A DNA stretch of 5,130 bases from positions 1 to 5,130 of the forward strand of contig CACYSD010000043.1 in the NCBI GenBank assembly GCA_902776985.1, written 5' to 3'. Below, piece by piece: positions 1-5,128 of this stretch (its first letter is position 1; each line of letters opens with the position of its first letter). The notes under the pieces were generated by a model. The model did no database searches, was not told the DNA's origin, and saw only the letters and a list, made by a program, of their open reading frames with translations. Made by a program: the position numbers and the translations under genes. This DNA is from UBA3839 sp902776985. Lineage in GTDB: Bacteria; Bacteroidota; Bacteroidia; Bacteroidales; Bacteroidaceae.

Positions 1-118
1 AGCAAGAGTTGCCCATGTCACACAAATGCGCTTCGCAGCATCCGTGCCGACAAGTGCCTCTTGCCACTACTCGCAGGCTCGCACTGGTTTTCCTAACCCT
101 TTGTAGTTTACAACCGAA
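1..118 (+). other. probable oriT / mob operon leader
   Basis: This non-coding leader lies directly in front of the first mobilization gene, where oriT usually sits in mobilizable Bacteroides plasmids and transposons. It is rich in short symmetries. GCAAGAG (2-8) pairs with CTCTTGC (58-64), and inside that pair TGCG (27-30) and CGCA (34-37) form a tiny stem with a CTT loop. CTCGCA is repeated directly at 70-75 and 78-83. TTGTA (101-105) pairs with TACAA (109-113) just before the first start codon, and could be an operator for the small ribbon-helix-helix protein encoded next. No nic site can be named from sequence alone. The oriT call is inference from position and repeats; the repeats themselves are seen. 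The leader may extend left of the window. Confidence 0.45.
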
Positions 119-481
119 ATGACAGATACCAACCCTAAAGAGAACCGTACCCGACGCATTCAGGTACGGCTGACAGAATCAGAATACAAGACCGCCGACG
201 GCATAGCCGAAAAGTGCGGACTGACCATGAGCCGCTATGTCCGAAAGGTCATCACAGGCCACCATCCCAAGGCGCGGATGACCCAGCGGGAGGCAGATGC
301 AATCGCCGCCCTCAACGATGCCAGGGGCGAACTTGTGCATGTGAAGAATGCACTCAAAACCCGGAATCAGGAAGAGCGCAGGAGGCTCTTCCGCAGTGAT
401 GACTTCATGCGCTACTGGCTCCAGAAAGTGGATACTCTCATGGAGCGATGGAACAACATCATTGAAAGTCTGTCCAGATAA
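119..481 (+). CDS. MobC/MbpA-like relaxosome accessory protein (ribbon-helix-helix)
   Basis: This is a 120-residue basic protein. Residues 11-51 read as a ribbon-helix-helix DNA-binding fold: a short beta strand (RIQVRLT, 13-19), then a helix with ESEYKTADGIAEKCG, a turn, and a helix beginning LTMSRYVRKVI. The C-terminal half (about 55-118) is predicted helical and charged, with the spaced Leu, Trp and Arg pattern of bacterial MobC-type mobilization proteins. Such proteins bind oriT, help the relaxase open the strand at nic, and often repress their own promoter. Its position as first gene of the mob operon, between a repeat-rich leader and a relaxase gene, supports this. The ATG at 119 is the first in frame and leaves the strand-helix domain intact. 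The family is clear in type; the exact subfamily is uncertain, so no symbol is given. Confidence 0.8.
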   Translation: MTDTNPKENRTRRIQVRLTESEYKTADGIAEKCGLTMSRYVRKVITGHHPKARMTQREADAIAALNDARGELVHVKNALKTRNQEERRRLFRSDDFMRYWLQKVDTLMERWNNIIESLSR

Positions 482-495
482 ATGCCACTTTGTCT

Positions 496-1689
496 ATGAT
501 AGCACAAGTACACACCATTTCACACGGAGCCGCCATGACAACCTATGCCATGGACAAGCTCGATGCCGAGACAGTGAAGTTAAATTTCCTGCCGGAAGAC
601 CTGTCACCGTCTGCCATCTGGGGACGGATGATGCTGCATATCAGAGAGACGGAAAGGCAGCGCAAGGGCAACAACGAGTTCAAGAAGTTTGCAATCCGCA
701 TAGAGCTGTCCCCTTCCAAGGAGGAAACCGAGGGCTGGACGATGGCAGACTGGCAGCAACTCGTCGATGAGTTCATCAACGAGTTTGACTCTCTCGACAT
801 GACCCCTTACCATGGCCGACCGAAGGATGCACATACCAATCTGGCGCATAGCCAGTATGTGGCATCGCTCCACGTCGATAGTGAATCAGGCATTCCACAT
901 CTGCATATCGTGGTGAACCGTGTGGACATGAACGGTCATGTGAACAACGACCACAAGATTCGTGAGCGTGGATGGATGGCCGCTGACATCATCAACCAAC
1001 GCCGCAGATGGAAACTGCCAAAGGATATACGCGACCGACACAGACACCAGATAAACGATGCTTGCAAAGCTGCGCTCCGTGAGCTTGACAAGTTCTCTTG
1101 GGAGGGCTACTGCGACAAGATGAAGGACAAGGGTTATTCCGTCATGCTCCGCCATGACAAGCAGGGAAAGCTTGTGGGTTACACCGTCTGGATGGGCAAC
1201 AGCCACTTTAAGGCTTCGGAACTTGGCGTAGCCCGTAACCTCACTGTGCCGAAGATAGAACACACCTGGCAGAAACTCCATCAGCATGATGGACAGCACA
1301 TAGTGGCTCATTCTGGCACAGGACTGAAGCCTGATAGCCAGTTGTCCCGACCTATCAGTGCCACACCTGATGCCACTAAGCCGAAGTCTGTAGTGGAGCG
1401 TTATTCGGAACGGATGGCAGGGCAACAGCGGACAGCCGAACCGCCCCGATATATCAAAGACATACCATATAAGGACGGGAATTGTCACATTGATATTCCG
1501 CAGTCTATTCACGACATGATAGACCGTGAGGTGTCTGTGCATCCAGACAACGAGACTGCCATACATGAGGATGTCGTGAAGGTCGCCATGCTCCTGTTTG
1601 CTGGCTATATCGACGCAGCCACCGCCATGAGCGAAAGCAGCGGCGGAGGGGGCAGCGCACCGAAATACGGATATAAACGAGGACGTTAA
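496..1689 (+). CDS. MOBP-type relaxase / mobilization nuclease
   Basis: This relaxase should nick the transferred strand at oriT and stay covalently bound to its 5' end during conjugative mobilization. The signature at about residues 126-142 is LHVDSESGIPHLHIVVNRV: His126, Asp128, His135 and His137 fit the HxD...HxH metal-binding motif, and Asn141 and Arg142 fit the VNRV tail typical of MOBP enzymes. The N-terminus (MIAQVHTISHGAAMTTYAMDK) carries Tyr17, the likely nicking tyrosine, in the usual place. The nuclease domain covers roughly residues 1-240. The rest, including a Gly-rich stretch near the end, is of unknown role. An in-frame TTG at 490 would add two residues, but ATG 496 matches the usual MIA- start of Bacteroides relaxases and leaves 14 bp after the previous stop. 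Length (397 residues) is normal for a small mobilization relaxase. Confidence 0.9.
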   Translation: MIAQVHTISHGAAMTTYAMDKLDAETVKLNFLPEDLSPSAIWGRMMLHIRETERQRKGNNEFKKFAIRIELSPSKEETEGWTMADWQQLVDEFINEFDSLDMTPYHGRPKDAHTNLAHSQYVASLHVDSESGIPHLHIVVNRVDMNGHVNNDHKIRERGWMAADIINQRRRWKLPKDIRDRHRHQINDACKAALRELDKFSWEGYCDKMKDKGYSVMLRHDKQGKLVGYTVWMGNSHFKASELGVARNLTVPKIEHTWQKLHQHDGQHIVAHSGTGLKPDSQLSRPISATPDATKPKSVVERYSERMAGQQRTAEPPRYIKDIPYKDGNCHIDIPQSIHDMIDREVSVHPDNETAIHEDVVKVAMLLFAGYIDAATAMSESSGGGGSAPKYGYKRGR

Positions 1690-1690
1690 T

Positions 1691-2299
1691 ATGGGACTGA
1701 GACAAAAACCTATACAGGAATACCGCCCAACGGAAGAACCGAAGGCGGTACCCACCGCCAATGCTGGCGAGAGCGCAGAACTGGAGGAAGTTCTGCAAGT
1801 GGCAGAAGCCGAAAACGCAATACAGGAGAAGCTGGGCTTGTTGCGCAAGGAGATCCAGGAAATGGAACTCACGCGCACCGCATTGAACGAGGCAACCAAG
1901 GCACAGACTACTGCCAAGGATGACCTTAGTGAAACCATGAAGGCATTCCATGCCGCCAAGGATTCTGCTGACAATATCGTCTCAGGTATTGTGGCGCAAA
2001 TCGTCCGTGTGGAGAACATACACTTAACCGCCCATCTGGACGAGGGCAGCGTTGCTCAGGTTCAGGAGACCAACCGCACGGCGATAGAACATGAACGTGG
2101 GGTTCTGGCCCAACACAGGAAAGAGCAGGAAGCCATGTTCCGCAAGCAGTCACAACGCATGGCGGATATTGTTAGCAGAGGCGAAGGGGTCTGGATTTCA
2201 CTGCGGCTTTTCTACATCATAGCACCGATAGCCCTGTTCGCCATATTCGCTTGGGTGATATACTTTTCCTTCTGGATTTACTTCCACTGGATAGCGTAA
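1691..2299 (+). CDS. coiled-coil mobilization protein with C-terminal membrane anchor (MbpC-like)
   Basis: This 202-residue protein starts 1 bp after the relaxase stop, so it is almost certainly cotranscribed and translationally coupled. Residues about 28-90 and 125-160 are highly charged, Ala/Glu/Gln-rich and likely coiled coil. Residues about 170-200 (LRLFYIIAPIALFAIFAWVI and the aromatic run after it) form one or two closely packed membrane segments ending at the C-terminus, with no signal peptide. The layout suggests a cytoplasmic rod tethered to the inner membrane by its tail. Third genes with this design occur after the relaxase in Bacteroides mobilization operons, where they may link the relaxosome to the conjugative coupling machinery. 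That role is inference. The topology is visible in the sequence, while the family assignment rests mainly on operon position. Confidence 0.65.
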   Translation: MGLRQKPIQEYRPTEEPKAVPTANAGESAELEEVLQVAEAENAIQEKLGLLRKEIQEMELTRTALNEATKAQTTAKDDLSETMKAFHAAKDSADNIVSGIVAQIVRVENIHLTAHLDEGSVAQVQETNRTAIEHERGVLAQHRKEQEAMFRKQSQRMADIVSRGEGVWISLRLFYIIAPIALFAIFAWVIYFSFWIYFHWIA

Positions 2300-2332
2300 A
2301 AGATGTGAATTTATCAATGATTGCGATGACCG

Positions 2333-2348
2333 CTAAATCAGAATTTAG
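2333..2348 (+). repeat. left recombination site of the hsdS cassette (L)
   Basis: The sequence CTAAAT-CAGA-ATTTAG has perfect 6-bp inverted arms around an asymmetric 4-bp centre. Bases 2334-2348 recur exactly in reverse complement at 3056-3070. In the hsdS frame it encodes LNQNL, the start of the conserved linker between the two target-recognition domains, which is where Bacteroides hsdS shufflons recombine. Recognisable hsdS coding begins here and not before, so this is the cassette edge. The structure is seen; use by the recombinase at 3117-4109 is inferred. Confidence 0.7.
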
Positions 2349-2383
2349 AAGCACTCGCCAAACAACTCTATGACTACTGGTTT

Positions 2384-3163
2384 GTGCAGTTTGACTTCCC
2401 AAATGAGGAAGGTAAGCCGTACAAAAGCAGTGGCGGTGCTATGGCATGGAATGAGAAACTTAAACGTGACATTCCAGCATCATGGAAAACAGTTGTCGTG
2501 GATGATGTGGCAGAAGTATTCAATGGTGCCACGCCATCAACTGGCGATGAGCAGAACTATGGCGGTGATATAGTATGGATTACACCTAAAGACTTGTCCG
2601 ACCAAAAACAGAAGTTCGTCTATCAAGGAGAACGCAATATATCACAAGCAGGATATGACTCTTGTAGCACTCACTTGTTGCCAATCAATACGGTGTTAAT
2701 GTCAAGTCGTGCACCAATTGGACTACTGGCCATTGCAAAAAAGGAACTCTGCACAAATCAGGGCTTCAAGAGTTTTGTTCCAAAAGAAGATAGAATAGCA
2801 ACATACTTGTATTACTACTTACAATTTCACATAAAACAGATTGAGCAACTTGGAACAGGAACGACATTCAAAGAAGTCTCCCGTGAAGATGTTTTGAAGT
2901 TCCCCATTCTAAAACCCAAAGATACCATTTTGGATTTATGGGAGAAAAGAGTTTCTGCTCTAAACGATAGGCAATTGGAACTTCAAAAAGAGAATGAGAA
3001 TCTGTCTAAGCAGCGCGACGAACTCCTGCCGCTCCTAATGAACGGTCAGGTGTCGCTAAATTCTGATTTATCGCCGTTACTCTTATATTATAGAGTACCC
3101 AATAAATCAGAAAACAATGAAAGAAAACATCATTCAGGCAATAGTTGCGGACATGCAGCGTGA
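2384..3163 (+). CDS. hsdS: truncated type I restriction specificity subunit HsdS (linker-TRD2-C-terminal helix; silent cassette)
   Basis: HsdS gives a type I restriction-modification complex its DNA target. Only the second half is present. Recognisable HsdS coding begins upstream of any start codon, at 2333 (LNQNLEALAKQLYDYWFVQF), and a TGA at 2327 closes the frame. The GTG at 2384 is only a nominal start; ATG 2441 is an alternative. Counting from GTG, TRD2 covers about residues 30-175, with FNGATPST (47-53), WITPKDL (65-71), SSRAPIGLLAIA (107-118) and NQGFKSF (125-131). The conserved C-terminal helix is about 185-223, ending LLPLLMNGQVS. The last ~30 residues do not look like HsdS: they read through the right recombination site and 47 bp into the recombinase gene in another frame, so the usual stop has been lost. 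The TRD1 half is absent upstream, where the mob operon sits. It is most likely a silent donor cassette and not an expressed protein. Confidence 0.85.
   Translation: MQFDFPNEEGKPYKSSGGAMAWNEKLKRDIPASWKTVVVDDVAEVFNGATPSTGDEQNYGGDIVWITPKDLSDQKQKFVYQGERNISQAGYDSCSTHLLPINTVLMSSRAPIGLLAIAKKELCTNQGFKSFVPKEDRIATYLYYYLQFHIKQIEQLGTGTTFKEVSREDVLKFPILKPKDTILDLWEKRVSALNDRQLELQKENENLSKQRDELLPLLMNGQVSLNSDLSPLLLYYRVPNKSENNERKHHSGNSCGHAA
3056..3071 (+). repeat. right recombination site of the hsdS cassette (R), inverted relative to the left
   Basis: The sequence CTAAAT-TCTG-ATTTAT has inverted 6-bp arms (one mismatch) around TCTG, the reverse complement of the CAGA centre of the left site. Bases 3056-3070 are an exact inverted copy of 2334-2348. 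It lies in the VSLNSDLS codons just after the conserved MNGQV end of HsdS. Two tyrosine recombinase sites in opposite orientation predict inversion, not deletion, of the 739-bp cassette 2333-3071. Confidence 0.7.
3061..3112 (+). repeat. inverted repeat ahead of the recombinase gene, including a degenerate third site
   Basis: TTCTGATTTAT (3061-3071, part of the right cassette site) pairs perfectly with ATAAATCAGAA (3102-3112), ending 4 bp before the recombinase ATG. The second arm plus centre (ATAAAT-CAGA, 3102-3111) is a half-complete copy of the cassette site, in the orientation of the left site. Inside the loop, TACTCT (3078-3083) and AGAGTA (3092-3097) form another small palindrome. It could be an autoregulatory operator, a mini inversion switch or a decayed site. 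The repeats are seen; the roles are guesses. Confidence 0.55.
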
Positions 3164-4109
3164 CTTGGACTGCCGACAGATGGCACGACTAAAGGCCGTG
3201 CTTTTCAAAGAACTGCAAGACGTGGAGATTACAGAGAAGCCCGAAAGCCAAGAGCATCATCAAGAAGGAAACACGGAACTACTTGATAGCTTCCTGTCTG
3301 CCAAGAAGATTGAAGGATGCTCAGAGAAGACACTGGCATATTATCGGCATACCATCGAGAAGATGCTGTTAGCGGTGGCCGTTGCGGTGTGCCACATATC
3401 CACAACGGACATACGGCAATACCTGTCTTCTTATCAGGAGGAAAACGGTAGCAGTAAAGTGACCATCGACAATATGCGCCGTATCTTCTCCAGTTTCTTT
3501 GCTTGGCTGGAGGATGAAGACTACATCGCCAAAAGCCCTGTGCGCCGTATTCACAAGGTGAAAACTGATTCTCTGGTGAAAGAGGTGCTGACTGATGAAC
3601 AGCTTGAACAACTTCGTGACAGCTGCACCAATCAACGTGACCTTGCCATGATTGATTTGCTGGCTTCTACAGGCATCCGTGTGGGCGAGTTGGTAAAACT
3701 TAACCGTGCAGATATTGACTTCCACGAAAGACAATGTGTGGTGTTTGGCAAGGGTAACAAAGAGCGTCTTGTCTATTTCAATGCCAGGACTAAACTACAC
3801 CTTCGGCAGTACCTTGAATCCAGAACGGACGACAACCCGGCTCTTTTTGTTTCCCTATCTTCTCCTAATAGCCGCTTGACTATTAGCGGTGTGGAGGTCA
3901 GGATAAGGACGATGGGCAAACTGCTTGATATGCCAAAAGTGCATCCGCACAAATTCCGTAGAACGCTGGCAACAATGGCTATTGACAAAGGGATGCCAAT
4001 CGAACAAGTGCAGCGTTTGTTGGGCCATGTGCGCATCGATACGACACTTCAATATGCCATTGTGAATCAAAATAACGTTAAAATGGCTCATAAAAAGTAT
4101 CTTGGCTAA
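3117..4109 (+). CDS. tyrosine site-specific recombinase (XerC/D-like integrase of hsdS shufflons)
   Basis: This is a complete 330-residue tyrosine recombinase that cuts and rejoins DNA through a 3'-phosphotyrosine intermediate. A SAM-like core-binding domain covers about residues 54-145 (LLDSFLSAKKIEGCSEKTLAYY through SPVRRI). The catalytic domain covers about 158-325 and holds the full active site: Arg188 (STGIRVGE), Lys212 (GKGNKER), His278 and Arg281 (HPHKFRR), His304 (LLGHVRID) and nucleophile Tyr313 (TLQYA). Nothing suggests inactivation. Its position between two hsdS fragments matches the phase-variable type I loci of Bacteroidales, where such an enzyme inverts DNA between repeats in hsdS genes. 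The likely substrates are the paired sites at 2333 and 3056. Its start overlaps the read-through end of the hsdS frame by 47 bp. A housekeeping XerC/XerD role is less likely given the context and the extra ~50-residue N-terminal region. Confidence 0.93.
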   Translation: MKENIIQAIVADMQRDLDCRQMARLKAVLFKELQDVEITEKPESQEHHQEGNTELLDSFLSAKKIEGCSEKTLAYYRHTIEKMLLAVAVAVCHISTTDIRQYLSSYQEENGSSKVTIDNMRRIFSSFFAWLEDEDYIAKSPVRRIHKVKTDSLVKEVLTDEQLEQLRDSCTNQRDLAMIDLLASTGIRVGELVKLNRADIDFHERQCVVFGKGNKERLVYFNARTKLHLRQYLESRTDDNPALFVSLSSPNSRLTISGVEVRIRTMGKLLDMPKVHPHKFRRTLATMAIDKGMPIEQVQRLLGHVRIDTTLQYAIVNQNNVKMAHKKYLG

Positions 4110-4140
4110 CGTAAACGACCGATATGTGCCGATTTTTTAG

Positions 4141-4148
4141 TACCTTTG
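4141..4148 (+). promoter_or_regulatory. Bacteroidetes -7 promoter box for the downstream hsdS fragment
   Basis: TACCTTTG is an exact match to the Bacteroidetes primary sigma factor -7 consensus TAnnTTTG, in the 57-bp gap between the recombinase stop and the hsdS ATG at 4167. Transcription would start about 4154-4157, leaving a leader of only some 10-13 nt. No convincing TTTG -33 element is seen about 19-21 bp upstream. An 11-bp stretch ending in a T run precedes it. Confidence 0.6.
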
Positions 4149-4167
4149 CGCTCAAATAGAGCGCAAA
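4145..4167 (+). repeat. perfect 9-bp inverted repeat over the hsdS promoter and start codon
   Basis: TTTGCGCTC (4145-4153) and GAGCGCAAA (4159-4167) are exact reverse complements separated by AAATA. The left arm contains the TTTG of the -7 box and the right arm runs into the A of the ATG start codon. It could be a repressor operator, a translational hairpin in a very short leader, or a recombinase site that flips or blocks the promoter. The symmetry is seen; the function is inferred. Confidence 0.6.
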
Positions 4168-4532
4168 TGAAGATAATAGACACTATAGATTGCTTCATTC
4201 CTGGGGACTGGGGCAATGAAACACTTTCCGAAGAAGCACCCTGCAAAGTTTCGTGCATCCGAGGTGCAGACATTATTCCAATTGAGAACAATGACTTTTC
4301 TCATATACCTACCCGATACATAAGCCAGCAATCATTTGATACCAAATGCTTACAAGCTGGGGACATTATTGTAGAAAAGTCAGGAGGAAGCCCCACGCAA
4401 TCAACAGGACGTGTATCATTTATCTCACAAGAGCTAATAGACTCTGTTGGTAGTGTTGTTTGCTCTAACTTTTGTGTGGCTTTTCGTGTCAAACAGGGCT
4501 GGAACCCTCTGTATATATCCTCATCCTTGTAG
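4167..4532 (+). pseudogene. hsdS: 5' fragment of HsdS (TRD1), truncated by a rearrangement
   Basis: This is the N-terminal part of a type I restriction specificity subunit: 121 codons, against about 380-420 residues for a full HsdS. From ATG 4167 the visible motifs are GDWG (13-16), CIRGADI (30-36), GDIIVEKSGGSPTQSTGRVSFI (about 65-86) and VCSNFCVAFR (98-107), which are characteristic of one TRD1 family. Similarity stops after GWNPLYI (117); the final SSSL and TAG come from foreign sequence, the minus-strand McrB-like gene. The second half of TRD1, the central linker, TRD2 and any central recombination site are missing. It has its own Bacteroidetes promoter rather than following hsdM, unlike an ordinary hsdMS operon. 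An in-frame TTG at 4146 lies within the promoter box and is an unlikely start. It is almost certainly non-functional as it stands. Confidence 0.8.
4505..4525. other. head-on junction between truncated hsdS and truncated McrB-like gene
   Basis: To the left, the + strand encodes a convincing HsdS TRD1 up to about 4517. To the right, the - strand encodes a convincing AAA/McrB-like N-terminus down to about 4520 (KYTFYKD). Each gene loses sense as it crosses this point. The join falls in or next to an alternating TATATA run (4512-4517). It may be an illegitimate recombination scar, a deletion/inversion endpoint, or a metagenome assembly chimera. Confidence 0.65.
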
Positions 4533-4963
4533 AATGTGTACTTAGTAGGATCCATCAGTGTCAGAAAAAAACTAATCAAGCGCTCGTCACACATAGCACT
4601 TGTTTTCTGTGTGAAGTTTTGCTTGATCTTATTATCCCACAACTCCCTACAGTCAGATATGAACTTATCAACTCGTTCTTGTAAATCAATATTTTCGTCA
4701 AATAGACCTATAAAAGCATTCCTGTACTCTTCTGGCTCGTATTCGACGAAATGTCGTATTGCTGTAGTCTGTGTGCTATAACACAGATTCTTTAGAGAAA
4801 GAGAGTTGATCTCTTTTGCGAAGTCAACAGCATTAACATCTGGATGACCAATCTGATCGGTCACCAGCTTCCATTTGTACAACTCATCCTGCTCAGGATC
4901 ACCACCTAATCCGTATTGGAGTTGATGAAGTTTGAAATCTTCTACTATTTTATTTATACTCAT
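4515..4963 (-). CDS. N-terminal part of a probable McrB-like AAA-family ATPase, 3' end replaced
   Basis: On the minus strand from ATG 4963 the reading frame is open to 4301, but only about the first 148 residues look native. They include a helical, acidic N-terminal region (WKLVTDQIGHPDVNAVDFAKEINSLS, about 31-56), then HFVEYEPEEYRNAFIGLFDE (71-90), and RLISFFLTLMDPTKYTFYKD (128-147). This last phrase is typical of the segment before the ATPase core in McrB-like restriction GTPase/AAA proteins. The remaining residues (about 149-220) are antisense to the hsdS fragment and have no meaning as this protein. No Walker A or B motif is reached, so the product cannot be an active ATPase. It would normally pair with an McrC-like nuclease in a modification-dependent restriction system. 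It starts 18 bp after the stop of another minus-strand gene, so it is probably second in an operon. Family assignment is from remembered motifs, moderate confidence. Confidence 0.6.
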
Positions 4964-4981
4964 ATCAATGACTATTTTTTC

Positions 4982-5128
4982 TTAAGTATTAAACCAAGGA
5001 AAACGGGTATTGCTAATACTGCGAATCCAAGGTTGTTCATCCATTAACCGGACTATCTGGAACATCTGTCGTTCCTTATCCTCTAAAAGACTGCGCACAC
5101 TATCGATGCGCTCTGCTGGATAGGTGGC
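4982..5128 (-). CDS. 3' end of an unrecognised minus-strand gene (partial)
   Basis: A minus-strand frame is open from the right edge of the window (5128) to a TAA at 4982-4984, giving about 48 C-terminal residues that begin ATYPAERIDSVRSLLEDKER and end RSISNTRFPWFNT. The segment is a charged amphipathic helix (about residues 5-32) followed by an aromatic-rich tail. It has plausible amino acid usage and is the only frame on this strand that stays open. Its stop lies 18 bp before the McrB-like start, suggesting one operon reading leftward. The family is not recognised and no function is proposed. Confidence 0.45.
   Translation of the reverse strand, partial: ATYPAERIDSVRSLLEDKERQMFQIVRLMDEQPWIRSISNTRFPWFNT

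Noticed and set aside
91..104. TAACCCTTTG at 95-104 as a -7 promoter box for the mob operon
   Set aside because: It has TA and TTTG but four bases between them rather than two, so it does not fit TAnnTTTG. A promoter is likely in or before this leader but cannot be placed.
490..495. TTG at 490 as the relaxase start
   Set aside because: It adds only Met-Ser before the ATG at 496. The MIA- beginning matches relaxases of this kind, so ATG is preferred.
886..2019. A 377-codon open frame on the minus strand across the mob genes
   Set aside because: It lies antisense to the relaxase and coiled-coil genes, both of which show clear family motifs or operon logic. Its translation is rich in Ser, Cys and Leu with no recognisable domain, as expected of a shadow frame in GC-richer DNA.
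3117..4109. Housekeeping XerC or XerD, or an element integrase with att sites
   Set aside because: The fold is Xer-like, but the gene lies between hsdS fragments and beside two inverted candidate sites. No attachment-site repeat or tRNA end is visible in the window.
4301..4514. The C-terminal 70 or so residues of the minus-strand McrB-like frame as real protein
   Set aside because: They are the antisense reading of the HsdS TRD1 motifs (CIRGADI, SGGSPTQSTGR, CSNFCVAFR), which are strongly HsdS-like on the + strand.
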